A stretch of 16,236 nucleotides of DNA. Source: UBA4416 sp046594225. Lineage in GTDB: Bacteria > Bacteroidota > Bacteroidia > B-17B0 > Aurantibacillaceae. Position 1 is the stretch's first letter. Each line of letters opens with the position of its first letter. The position numbers were made by a program, and so were the translations under genes. Positions 1 to 8,210 of the stretch are shown here, in pieces. Location: positions 1 to 16,236 of the forward strand of contig JBKJPW010000024.1 in the NCBI GenBank assembly GCA_046594225.1. The letters run 5' to 3'. The notes beneath the pieces are model-generated. The model was given only the letters and a program-made list of their open reading frames with translations, searched no databases and was not told where the DNA came from.

Positions 1-4
1 AATA

Positions 5-23
5 GTTTTACCAAATGTAAAAC
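5..23. repeat. Short perfect hairpin downstream of kup
   Basis: Arms GTTTTAC (5-11) and GTAAAAC (17-23) are exact inverted complements around a 5-base loop. Read on the plus strand it is followed by CATTTTTAG, so it could be a weak terminator for a gene left of the window. For kup, which is read leftward and stops at 106, the following T run is poor. The stem is AT-rich and its function is inferred only. The rest of bases 1-105 shows no gene. Confidence 0.3.
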
Positions 24-105
24 CATTTTTAGCTAATAAAGACTGTTTAACAAATTTATATTACCACTTACACGAAAAATGAAGGGCAATGCCACTAAAC
101 TGCAA

Positions 106-2058
106 TTAAGTAATGCGTTGTAAATTACAATCTTTTGGAGGATTAATAATCATTGGGAATTTTTCAATTTTTACCGAACTACTATCCAAACCAAAAGCTT
201 TAGCTTCACTTAAACTATATTTTTTCAAGAAGAAATATACATTTAAAACTAACTTCTCAAATAAAGGTAATTCGTTTTCATAAGACAAGAATTTTTCTAA
301 TACCACAAACTTAAAATCGCCAATGATGTTGTTTTTGTTTAATGATTCGTAACGGCTTGTAATATCTACTTCTTTGTTTTTTACCAAATCTTCCACTACT
401 TTTCTAAACATTAAATTTACGCGAGGCGCTACTTTAAATCCTAATTTAAAATCTACTCTAATAATATCATCAGCGGCAATGTGAGTTACTTTGTAATCCA
501 TACGATAAGGCTCGTCCATTACATCAACATGCACAAACCAATAGATATCAGCTTTTTTAGGGCGTTTTTGTAAAATAGAATAAATCACTTTTGATTCAAT
601 CGTTAATGGATCATTAGCACTAGTCATATATACCAAGTGTGTAGCATATTTTTGAATAGATGGGTCTACACTTAAATCACACAACATTTGAGTGTATGTA
701 TTTAAAGGCACAATATCCGTATAACGTTGTCTGATTAATTTAGCAATGTACCAACAAGCCATTATACCTGCTAAAAACAACGCGATTAATAAAGTAATAT
801 AACCACCTTTAGGGAATTTTTCTAATAAGGCAATTAAGAAGGAAGCTTCAACAACAATATATATTGCGATGAACGTGTAAATAAATAATTTTGGATATTT
901 TTTAATGCGCATAAAAAATGCTAATAAACGCGACGACATAATCATTCCTAAAATGATGGTTAAACCATAAGCGGCCTCCATATTTTTAGCCTCTTTAAAA
1001 AACAATACCACTGCCACGCAACCAAAATATAATAACCAGTTGATAGAGGGAATATACATTTGACCTTTAGCATCAGATGGATATTTAATCCCAACCTTTG
1101 GCCAAAAATTTAAACGCATTGCCTCATTAATTAATGTAAACGAACCGCTAATTAAGGCTTGAGATGCTACAACGGTTGCTACTGTTGCAATTCCAATTCC
1201 CACAGGCAAAAACCATTCGGGCATAATAGCATAAAATGGGTTTCTGCCATCCAATGTTTTACCATCCATAGAAATTAACCAAGCTGTTTGCCCCATGTAA
1301 TTTAACACAAGCATCGTTTTTACAAATATCCATGAAATACGAATGTTTTTTCGTCCGCAATGTCCCATATCAGAATATAAAGCTTCTGCCCCAGTAGTGC
1401 ATAAAAACACAGCGCCTAACAACCAAAAAGCACCTGGATGGCTGAGCAGCAAATTAATTCCGTAATACGGATTTAATGCTTTTAAAACTGTAAAATCATG
1501 AGATAAGCCTACTAAACCTACAGCTCCTAAAGTGATAAACCAGGTTAACATAACAGGCCCAAAAAACTTACCAATAAATTTTGTTCCAAACTGTTGAATT
1601 ACAAAAAGGAACGTAATAATAGCAATGATAATAGGAATAGTTTGTATTTCTGCAAAACGAGGAATTAAACGTAAACCTTCAACCGCAGAAGCTACCGAAA
1701 TCGGAGGAGTAATAATACCTTCTCCCAAAATACAACAGCCGCCAATAATTGCAGGAAACACTAACCATTTTACTTTTGCTTTTTTAACTAAGGTATATAA
1801 TGAAAAAATGCCGCCCTCACCTTTGTTATCGGCTCTTAAAGTAAAAACCACGTACTTAATAGTAGTTTGTAATGTAATTGTCCAAAACACTAAAGACATG
1901 GCGCCAATAACCACAGAAGCTTCAATAGTTTTTGTGCCAATAATTGCACTCATTACATAAAGTGGTGAAGTTCCAATATCTCCGTAAATAATACCAAGAG
2001 TTACAAGTAAGCCCGCTGCAGTAACTTTACTGATGTGGCCATGATTATGAGAGCTCAT
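106..2058 (-). CDS. kup: Kup/HAK/KT-type potassium uptake transporter
   Basis: This is a K+/H+ symporter of the inner membrane, KUP family, 650 residues against a usual length of about 620-660. The family hallmark YGDIGTSPLY is at residues 25-34 and the GEGGIF motif at about 80-85. A further conserved stretch, TGAEALYSDMGH, lies in the middle of the membrane region. About twelve hydrophobic segments fill roughly residues 15-450. A soluble C-terminal domain of about 190 residues follows, as expected for the family. The ATG at 2058 gives a short N-terminus with three His residues (4, 6, 8) just before the first membrane segment. The gene stands alone, divergent from the T9SS gene at 2252. I see no TAnnTTTG box on its strand in the 193-bp gap. 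Known from the family: constitutive K+ uptake, often used at low pH. The assignment is secure; how it is regulated cannot be read here. Confidence 0.96.
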   Translation of the reverse strand: MSSHNHGHISKVTAAGLLVTLGIIYGDIGTSPLYVMSAIIGTKTIEASVVIGAMSLVFWTITLQTTIKYVVFTLRADNKGEGGIFSLYTLVKKAKVKWLVFPAIIGGCCILGEGIITPPISVASAVEGLRLIPRFAEIQTIPIIIAIITFLFVIQQFGTKFIGKFFGPVMLTWFITLGAVGLVGLSHDFTVLKALNPYYGINLLLSHPGAFWLLGAVFLCTTGAEALYSDMGHCGRKNIRISWIFVKTMLVLNYMGQTAWLISMDGKTLDGRNPFYAIMPEWFLPVGIGIATVATVVASQALISGSFTLINEAMRLNFWPKVGIKYPSDAKGQMYIPSINWLLYFGCVAVVLFFKEAKNMEAAYGLTIILGMIMSSRLLAFFMRIKKYPKLFIYTFIAIYIVVEASFLIALLEKFPKGGYITLLIALFLAGIMACWYIAKLIRQRYTDIVPLNTYTQMLCDLSVDPSIQKYATHLVYMTSANDPLTIESKVIYSILQKRPKKADIYWFVHVDVMDEPYRMDYKVTHIAADDIIRVDFKLGFKVAPRVNLMFRKVVEDLVKNKEVDITSRYESLNKNNIIGDFKFVVLEKFLSYENELPLFEKLVLNVYFFLKKYSLSEAKAFGLDSSSVKIEKFPMIINPPKDCNLQRIT

Positions 2059-2149
2059 TTAAAATAGATTGTTAAAGAATTGTAAAATTACTACTAATAC
2101 TAACGCTAAATCGTTTTTTCGACGAAATAATTATAAAATAAAAACGTTA

Positions 2150-2157
2150 ATAAATTT
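2150..2157 (+). promoter_or_regulatory. Candidate -7 box (TAAATTTG)
   Basis: This is an exact match to the Bacteroidota -7 consensus TAnnTTTG, 94 bases before the ATG at 2252. No TTG sits at the expected distance upstream, so only half of the promoter is recognisable. A second near match (TATCTTTA, 2227-2234) lies closer to the gene. Either could drive the adhesin, kinase and binding-protein unit. Confidence 0.3.
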
Positions 2158-2251
2158 GCCTTTTTCATTCTAAAACTGTTTACTTGCAAAAAGGGAATTT
2201 TAAGGCTCATTTTCAATATTTTTCTTTATCTTTAAATACTAAAATTTTATC

Positions 2252-4939
2252 ATGTTTAAGTTTCGATATCTCTTAATTATTGGGTTTTGCGCAGGATTTT
2301 TCCTCACATCAAAAGCAACACATAATCGTGCTGGAGAAATAACTTACAAATGGTTATTTGGTTATACTTATGAAATAAAGGTAACAACCTATACTAACAT
2401 TAACGGGACTAATTTAGCTGATAGATGCGAAGACACCGTTTATTTTGGAGACGGTACCAGAGCTGTTGTTTTGAGAAGTAATGGCCTACCCACCTCTGCT
2501 TGTTCTGGAGGATATAATGGTCAGCCGTTAAATTTAAACATCAAATTAAATGAATATGTAACCACGCATACATACCCTGGTCCTGGTAATTATAAAATTA
2601 GTATGGAAGACCCTAACAGAAATGCTGGTGTTATTAATTTACCAAATTCTGTTAATCAGGTATTTTATATTGAATCTTTTTTAGTAATTCCCACTTTTGG
2701 TTCTGGAAAAAACAGCTCTCCTATATTAACTTTTCCTCCCATTGATGATGGATGTGTGTATAAATGTTTTTTACATAACCCTGGCGCTGTTGATTTAGAA
2801 GGCGATAGTCTTTCATATGAATTAACTTCTTGTAGAGGCTCTGGTGGAAATCCAATTCTAAATTACACATACCCACAAACAGGAGGAGGAACTTATAATG
2901 TAAATGCAACAACAGGTACTCTTACTTGGTGTAGCCCACAATTGCAAGGAGAATACAACTTAGCTATGATTATTAAGGAGTGGCGTAAAGATGATGGTGG
3001 TGGTTATTTTTTAGTAGGTTATATATTAAGAGATTTACAAGTAGATGTTGGTTCATGTAGCAATAACCCTCCGGTTATTAATCCTATTACAGACACCTGC
3101 GTTGTAGCTGGTAGCCTTATTACAAAAACAATCACTGCAACAGATCCTGATAATGATGTGCTAACGATGGAAGCAAATGGCGGTCCCTTTAATGTTAGTT
3201 CGCCAATAGCTACATTTTCTTCTCCCCCTACTTTAACACCTGTTTTGGGTTTATTTAACTGGCAAACTACTTGCGACCATATTCGCAGGATGCCTTACCA
3301 AGTTACAATAAAAGTAAAAGATAACGACCCAACAATAAGTTTAGTTGATTTTAAAACATTTAATATTACTGTTATTCCACCTCCACCACTAAACGTAATT
3401 GCTGTGCCTTTAGGAACAAGTATAAAAATTACCTGGTCGAAACCAAGTTGCCATTTAACAACTGGTAATAAAATTTTAACCTATTGTGTTTATCGAAAAG
3501 ATGATTGTACTCCATGGACTCATGCTAATTGCCAGGTGGGAGTTCCTACATCTGTTGGCTATACAAGAATTGGTTGTACTACTAGTTTAAATGACACAAC
3601 GTTTTTAGATACAAATAATGGTAATGGTTTATCACAAGGTACTAACTATAATTATGTGGTTGTAGCCATTTGTGCTGATGGTGCTGAAAGCTACGCATCT
3701 AACCAAACAAATTGTATACAGTTGAAACGCGATGTGCCTATTTTAGTAAATGTAGATGTTCAAGCAACACACGTGAATAACGGTGCTGTGCTTGTACGTT
3801 GGATAAAACCAGTATTAGGAACTAATGCCTTAGATACTATTGCAGTTCCTGGCCCCTATGAATTTAGATTAATGCACTATAATGGGTTTTCGGGCACATT
3901 TACGGTGGCTTACTCTGTAACTAAACCTTATTTTGCAGGACTAAATCAATTGTCTGATACTACATTTATTCATACAACACCATTAAATACAGAAAGCATG
4001 GCTCATACTTACAAAGTAGAATTTTATGCTAATGGGCAATTTATTGGTAACGGGCAAAAAGCCTCTTCGGTATTTTTATCGTTAACCCCAAGTGATAATC
4101 AATTAAAATTAAGCTGGCAGCATCAAGTTCCATGGACTAATTACAAGTATTATATTTACAGAAAAACTTCTACTCAAACAGTTTTTACATTACGAGATAG
4201 CACTAATTTGTTAACCTATACGGATACTGGTTTGGTAAATGGTGCATTATATTGTTATAAAGTTCAATCAAAAGGACAATATTCAGACACAAACATTATA
4301 CGTCCTCTTTTAAATTATTCGGAAGAAGTATGTGATAAACCAAAAGACACAACGCCTCCATGCGCCCCTAAATTAGAAATCGTATCAGATTGTCTAATTC
4401 CAACATTAGTATTGCAATGGAATAATCCAAATCATATATGCAGCGACGATGTGGTTAAATACAATATTTATTTTGCTGAAACAGAAGATGCTGATTTGCA
4501 ATTAATAGATTCCATTAAAATACTAAGCGATACAATCATGACATTTGATAATTTAACATCTATTGCCGGCTGTTATGCTATCTCAGCTGTAGATTCGTTT
4601 GCAAATGAAAGCATACAAAGTGTTAAAGTTTGTGTGGATAATTGCCCTGAGTATGAATTGCCAAATGTGATTACTGTAAATGGTGATGGAGCAAATGATT
4701 TCTTTAAAGCCATTAAAAATAAATTCATCAAAGACATTGATTTAAAAATTTATAATCGCTGGGGTAATTTAGTTTACGAAACAACCGACCCAGCATTTTT
4801 ATGGGATGGAAAAACCATACAATCAAAACAGTTGTGTGTAGAAGGCACCTACTTTTATGTTTGCCAAGTTAACGAAATAAGAGTTACAGGAACAGAATCC
4901 AGAAACTTGAAAGGTTTTTTACAAATATTTAATAAATAG
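2252..4939 (+). CDS. T9SS-exported adhesin-like protein with gliding-motility-type C-terminal domain
   Basis: This is an 895-residue secreted protein. A signal peptide covers residues 1-22 (hydrophobic core LLIIGFCAGFF, cleavage probably after A22). The mature protein begins THNRAGE, which I recognise as a recurring start of large Bacteroidota surface proteins. Cadherin-like strands with Asp-rich turns follow (LEGDSLSYEL near 180; DPDNDVL near 300). Four fibronectin-III-like repeats begin at about 375, 495, 604 and 706, each with an LxWxxP-type strand. The last ~94 residues (802-895) are a gliding-motility-associated C-terminal domain: LPNVITVNGDGAND, then KIYNRWGNLVYE, W-DGK and GTYFYV. That domain is a type IX secretion signal (type B). 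The many Cys residues suggest disulphides. The usual FTPNGDG is ITVNGDG here. The protein is expected on the cell surface or outside the cell; its ligand is unknown. The histidine kinase follows after 10 bp. Confidence 0.9.
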   Translation: MFKFRYLLIIGFCAGFFLTSKATHNRAGEITYKWLFGYTYEIKVTTYTNINGTNLADRCEDTVYFGDGTRAVVLRSNGLPTSACSGGYNGQPLNLNIKLNEYVTTHTYPGPGNYKISMEDPNRNAGVINLPNSVNQVFYIESFLVIPTFGSGKNSSPILTFPPIDDGCVYKCFLHNPGAVDLEGDSLSYELTSCRGSGGNPILNYTYPQTGGGTYNVNATTGTLTWCSPQLQGEYNLAMIIKEWRKDDGGGYFLVGYILRDLQVDVGSCSNNPPVINPITDTCVVAGSLITKTITATDPDNDVLTMEANGGPFNVSSPIATFSSPPTLTPVLGLFNWQTTCDHIRRMPYQVTIKVKDNDPTISLVDFKTFNITVIPPPPLNVIAVPLGTSIKITWSKPSCHLTTGNKILTYCVYRKDDCTPWTHANCQVGVPTSVGYTRIGCTTSLNDTTFLDTNNGNGLSQGTNYNYVVVAICADGAESYASNQTNCIQLKRDVPILVNVDVQATHVNNGAVLVRWIKPVLGTNALDTIAVPGPYEFRLMHYNGFSGTFTVAYSVTKPYFAGLNQLSDTTFIHTTPLNTESMAHTYKVEFYANGQFIGNGQKASSVFLSLTPSDNQLKLSWQHQVPWTNYKYYIYRKTSTQTVFTLRDSTNLLTYTDTGLVNGALYCYKVQSKGQYSDTNIIRPLLNYSEEVCDKPKDTTPPCAPKLEIVSDCLIPTLVLQWNNPNHICSDDVVKYNIYFAETEDADLQLIDSIKILSDTIMTFDNLTSIAGCYAISAVDSFANESIQSVKVCVDNCPEYELPNVITVNGDGANDFFKAIKNKFIKDIDLKIYNRWGNLVYETTDPAFLWDGKTIQSKQLCVEGTYFYVCQVNEIRVTGTESRNLKGFLQIFNK

Positions 4940-4949
4940 GTTAAATTTT

Positions 4950-5909
4950 GTGTCTAAACGTACAAGCTTCATATTTTTTGTTTTAGTAGGCTATATTGTT
5001 TTGCAATTTTTATGGTGGGAAATTTTATTGGTAAAACAATCCAATGCTATTATTTCTTTAAAACAGAATCTGGCAGCTTTATCGTCAAGCGATGATAAAG
5101 TTATTTTAAGAGAAGTTACTGCATTGCAGCGTAAAAAAACCACTCAGGTTTATATGATTGTGGGCGAAGGCTCTGTGTTTTTATTAATCTTATTATTTGG
5201 TGTGTACCGGGTTCGAAAATCAATTCGAAAGGAAAGTGAATTGGCCAACCAACAAACTAATTTTATTTTAAGTGTGTCGCACGAACTCAAAACACCTATT
5301 GCCGCAACAAAACTACAATTACAGACTTTATTGAAACACGATTTAGAAAGAGACAAACAAAAAGAATTGTTGAACAATGCATTAAATGAAACATTACGAC
5401 TCCATAAATTAGTGGATAATGTATTAATGGCCAATCAAATTGAAAATCAAAATTTAAGCATTCAAAAAGAGAACTTGAACTTAAGTAACTTGATTGAAAC
5501 TACAGTAAAACGCTATTTTCTAGAGCATCTTGAAAAATCAAACATAAGTTTAGATATAGAAAAAGAAATTTACTACCAAGGCGATAAAGAATTACTATCT
5601 TCTATCCTCATCAATTTAATTGAAAATGCTATTAAATACTCTTTTGATTCTATTCAAATAGATGTAGAGTTAAAAACAACAAATAATAAAATAATTTTAG
5701 AGATAAAAGACACAGGATGTGGTGTTGAGGATCATGAAAAAGGACTAGTATTTCAAAAATTTTATAGAAGCGGTGATGAGGGTACTCGTAAAACCAAAGG
5801 TACTGGTATAGGCTTATTTATTGTGAAGAGCATTTGTGATTTGCACCAACTCACTATTAAAATATTAAACAATCAACCTAAAGGAAGCATATTTCAAATT
5901 CAGTTTTAA
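4950..5909 (+). CDS. Membrane sensor histidine kinase, orphan
   Basis: This is a 319-residue two-component kinase that autophosphorylates on His and passes phosphate to a response regulator. Two membrane segments (about 7-29 and 67-88) enclose only ~37 residues outside the membrane, so no ligand-binding sensor domain is evident. HisKA follows with the H-box SHELKTP (phospho-acceptor His111). The HATPase domain has an N-box (LIENAIKYS, Asn226), a G1 box (DTGCGVED, Asp254) and a G2 box (GTGIGL, 284-289). All catalytic residues are present. The start is GTG at 4950, ten bases after the previous stop; no in-frame ATG lies before the first membrane segment. No response regulator is encoded in this window. 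The binding-protein gene begins 10 bp downstream, so the kinase is probably cotranscribed with it. The signal it senses and its partner are unknown. Confidence 0.92.
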   Translation: MSKRTSFIFFVLVGYIVLQFLWWEILLVKQSNAIISLKQNLAALSSSDDKVILREVTALQRKKTTQVYMIVGEGSVFLLILLFGVYRVRKSIRKESELANQQTNFILSVSHELKTPIAATKLQLQTLLKHDLERDKQKELLNNALNETLRLHKLVDNVLMANQIENQNLSIQKENLNLSNLIETTVKRYFLEHLEKSNISLDIEKEIYYQGDKELLSSILINLIENAIKYSFDSIQIDVELKTTNNKIILEIKDTGCGVEDHEKGLVFQKFYRSGDEGTRKTKGTGIGLFIVKSICDLHQLTIKILNNQPKGSIFQIQF

Positions 5910-5919
5910 ATTATCATTT

Positions 5920-7053
5920 ATGTTCAAAAAAATAATTTCGGTTTTTCTCTCACTATTTTTAATCTCTGCATGCTCTCATGAAGTTGAAACTAAACAACAA
6001 GCAGAAGTAACTACTACAATTCCTTTATCTTATGCCAAACGATTTACTGTTAAAAAAATAAATGATTTTACCGTACTCGAATTGTTTGGTGATAAAAATA
6101 CAAATGAGGTTACCGCAAGTTTTGTTTTATATAAAGATCAAAAACCAACTTACAATAAAGAAGCCTTTTATATAAAAACTCCTGTGAAAAAAGTAGCCTG
6201 CATGAGTTCGATATACACAACCATGCTAGCCAAAATGCATTGCGAACAAACCATTGTAGCTATTGATAATGTGGATTATTATACCAATGCTTATATTCAA
6301 CAAAAAGTAAAGGATAATTCTGTTATTGAACTATCGCGTGGTCCACAAGTGGAAATAGAAAAAACCATTGTTTTAAATCCTGATTTGTTTTTAACCTTTG
6401 GTATGGGGAATCCAAAAAAAGATGTGGATACGAAATTAATACAAGCCAATATTCCAATTGCCATTAGTTTAGATCACTTAGAAGAAACACCACTGGCCAG
6501 AGCAGAGTGGATAAAATTTTTCTCTTACTTTTTTGATAAAGAAACGTTAGCTGATTCTCTATTTAAAGTAACCGAAACACATTATAATACCTTAAAAGCA
6601 TTAACCACAAATCTTGCAAAAAAACCAACTGTACTTACCGAAATTAAATATGGCGATGCTTGGTATATACCATCTGGCAAAAGTTATATGGCGCATTTAA
6701 TCAATGATGCTGGAGGTGACTATTTTTGGAAAGACGACGCTAAAACAGGAAGCACGCCCTTATCTTTTGAAATGGTTTATACTAAAGCTAAAGATTGCGA
6801 CTATTGGATAAATCAATATAACGTGAATACAAAAAAAGATTTAGCGAGCTATGACGAACGTTATGGTTTGTTTAAAGCGTTTAAAGACGGGAATTTGTAT
6901 AATAATAACAAAGTACAAAACTCTTTAGGTTATAGTAATTATTGGGAAACGGGAATTACGAACCCTGATGAGGTTTTGGCTGATTTAATTGCCATCTTCT
7001 CTCCTTCCCTCATACCAAATCATCAGTTTATCTATTATAAAAAGATTGAGTAA
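5920..7053 (+). CDS. ABC importer substrate-binding lipoprotein (BtuF/FepB-like)
   Basis: This 377-residue protein has a lipoprotein signal ending in the lipobox ISAC, with lipidated Cys18, so it should be anchored in the inner membrane facing the periplasm. The body matches the Peripla_BP_2 fold of metal-chelate, heme and cobalamin binding proteins. It has a VKKVACMSS strand at about 89-97 and the typical phrase VLNPDLFLTFG near 148-158. A long central helix, a second lobe beginning near PTVLTEI, and a C-terminal NPDEVLADLIAIF helix follow. The following permease and ATPase are of the matching FecCD/BtuD class. The ligand cannot be told from sequence: ferric siderophore, heme and cobalamin all remain possible. 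No cobalamin riboswitch is evident upstream and no TonB-dependent receptor is in the window. It begins 10 bp after the kinase and is separated from the permease by 158 bp. Confidence 0.88.
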   Translation: MFKKIISVFLSLFLISACSHEVETKQQAEVTTTIPLSYAKRFTVKKINDFTVLELFGDKNTNEVTASFVLYKDQKPTYNKEAFYIKTPVKKVACMSSIYTTMLAKMHCEQTIVAIDNVDYYTNAYIQQKVKDNSVIELSRGPQVEIEKTIVLNPDLFLTFGMGNPKKDVDTKLIQANIPIAISLDHLEETPLARAEWIKFFSYFFDKETLADSLFKVTETHYNTLKALTTNLAKKPTVLTEIKYGDAWYIPSGKSYMAHLINDAGGDYFWKDDAKTGSTPLSFEMVYTKAKDCDYWINQYNVNTKKDLASYDERYGLFKAFKDGNLYNNNKVQNSLGYSNYWETGITNPDEVLADLIAIFSPSLIPNHQFIYYKKIE

Positions 7054-7108
7054 AATTATAGAACAGGCATTACAGTGATTGTTATGATAAAAAAATGATT
7101 ACAACAAA

Positions 7109-7127
7109 AGCAGTATTAAGTACTGCT
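7109..7127 (+). repeat. Perfect 7-bp hairpin between binding protein and permease genes
   Basis: AGCAGTA (7109-7115) and TACTGCT (7121-7127) are exact complements around TTAAG. No T run follows, so it is not a standard intrinsic terminator. It could be an operator, an RNA processing or stability stem, or a remnant of a repeat. It lies in the 158-bp gap that divides the importer genes. Confidence 0.35.
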
Positions 7128-7164
7128 CTGTCATCAATACAAAAATCAATAAATCATACAAAAC

Positions 7165-7180
7165 CTGCGTTATCTGCGTT
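7165..7180 (+). repeat. Two tandem copies of CTGCGTT, 9-bp period
   Basis: CTGCGTT occurs at 7165-7171 and again at 7174-7180, separated by AT. The block is GC-rich relative to its very AT-rich surroundings. From memory, CTGCG-repeat phrases of this kind are dispersed between genes in many Bacteroidota genomes; this was not searched. A 9-bp period could also suit a direct-repeat operator. It ends 31 bp before the permease start. Confidence 0.35.
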
Positions 7181-7211
7181 CCATTATAAATTAAAAAACT
7201 AAATTTGAAAC

Positions 7212-8210
7212 TTGACAAAATCTAAATTCATATTAATTACTATTTACTTAACACTTATTTTAAGTGTTTTAGTTATTGCTGATTTATGTTTTGGAAGCGT
7301 GAATTTATTTTCTTTAGAAAGCACTGACCCATTATTCTCTACGATACTATGTGATATCAGATTACCCAAAACCTTAACTTCTATTATTGCCGGTTCTGGT
7401 TTAGCCTTATGTGGTTTATTGATGCAAAGCTTATTTCGTAACCCCTTAGCAGGTCCTTATGTATTAGGTATTAGTAGTGGTTCTAGTTTAGCTGTAGCCA
7501 TTGCTACCATGCTTATTTCATCAGCAAATATTTCGGGTTTTTATTTTATAGGAAAAGGTGTTGTGACGCTTTTTTCTATTGCAGGAGCTTTTTTTGTAAC
7601 CCTTATTATTTTAGTAGTCTCTAAAAAAAATAAAAATAATGTAACTGTTTTATTAGTTGGTATTATGCTAAGTCAAATATTAGGTGCTACGGAGGGATTG
7701 ATAGAATTTGTGAGCAGTGCTGATAGTGTAAAAACATTTATTATGTGGGGAATGGGAAGCGTAGGAAGTACTACCATGCAGGATTTACTATTTGTGTTTC
7801 CTGTTTTTGCAGTAACCATAACCGTTTGTTTCTTTTTTATTAAACCATTAAATGCCATTTTGCTAAATGAACAATACGCGCAAAATTTAGGTGTAAACGT
7901 AAATAGCTTACGAATTTCTATTATTATACTTTCTGCTATTTTAGTGGGAATTATCACTGCTTTTTGCGGGCCAATTGCTTTTGTAGGAATTTCGGTGCCT
8001 ATTGCCTCGCGCTTATTTTTTAAAACTTCACATCATTTACACCAAATGATATTTTGTTTATTATTAGGTGCTTGTGTGGTTTTATTGGCTGATGTTATTT
8101 GTCAGATATTAAGCAGCCAGTTTATGCTGCCAATTAATACTGTTACAACATTGATTGGCTCGCCAGTAGTTATTTATTTATTATTCAAATCTAAATTAAG
8201 TATAGGATGA
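7212..8210 (+). CDS. FecCD/BtuC-family ABC importer permease
   Basis: This 332-residue membrane protein forms the channel of a type II ABC importer, normally as a homodimer. Family motifs are clear: RLPKTLTSIIAGSGLALCG, then MQSLFRNPLAGPYVLGISSG in the first third. GPIAFVGISVPIASRLF lies near 255-270, where the usual Pro-His is Pro-Ile. About ten hydrophobic segments are present. The start is TTG at 7212: an in-frame TGA at 7206-7208 prevents a longer protein. The first in-frame ATG would remove the first membrane segment and much of the conserved RLP region. TTG is therefore the best choice. The stop overlaps the ATPase start by 4 bp, indicating translational coupling. The substrate is shared with the lipoprotein at 5920-7053 and is unknown. 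Confidence 0.93.
   Translation: MTKSKFILITIYLTLILSVLVIADLCFGSVNLFSLESTDPLFSTILCDIRLPKTLTSIIAGSGLALCGLLMQSLFRNPLAGPYVLGISSGSSLAVAIATMLISSANISGFYFIGKGVVTLFSIAGAFFVTLIILVVSKKNKNNVTVLLVGIMLSQILGATEGLIEFVSSADSVKTFIMWGMGSVGSTTMQDLLFVFPVFAVTITVCFFFIKPLNAILLNEQYAQNLGVNVNSLRISIIILSAILVGIITAFCGPIAFVGISVPIASRLFFKTSHHLHQMIFCLLLGACVVLLADVICQILSSQFMLPINTVTTLIGSPVVIYLLFKSKLSIG

Noticed and set aside
1625..1960. Open frame of 111 codons on the plus strand inside kup
   Set aside because: It lies wholly antisense to a highly conserved transporter and its translation shows no family signal.
5150..5434. Open frame of 94 codons antisense to the histidine kinase
   Set aside because: It overlaps the H-box region of a clear kinase gene; composition and lack of motifs mark it as a shadow frame.
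7200..7207. TAAATTTG, an exact -7 box just before the permease TTG start
   Set aside because: It ends 4 bases before the start codon, so transcription would begin at or inside the codon, and no -33 TTG is present. In AT-rich DNA such a match is easily due to chance.
7054..7211. Possible cobalamin riboswitch before the permease
   Set aside because: The gap is short for the class, and I see no B12-box or matching core helices. The BtuC-like homology alone does not justify it.
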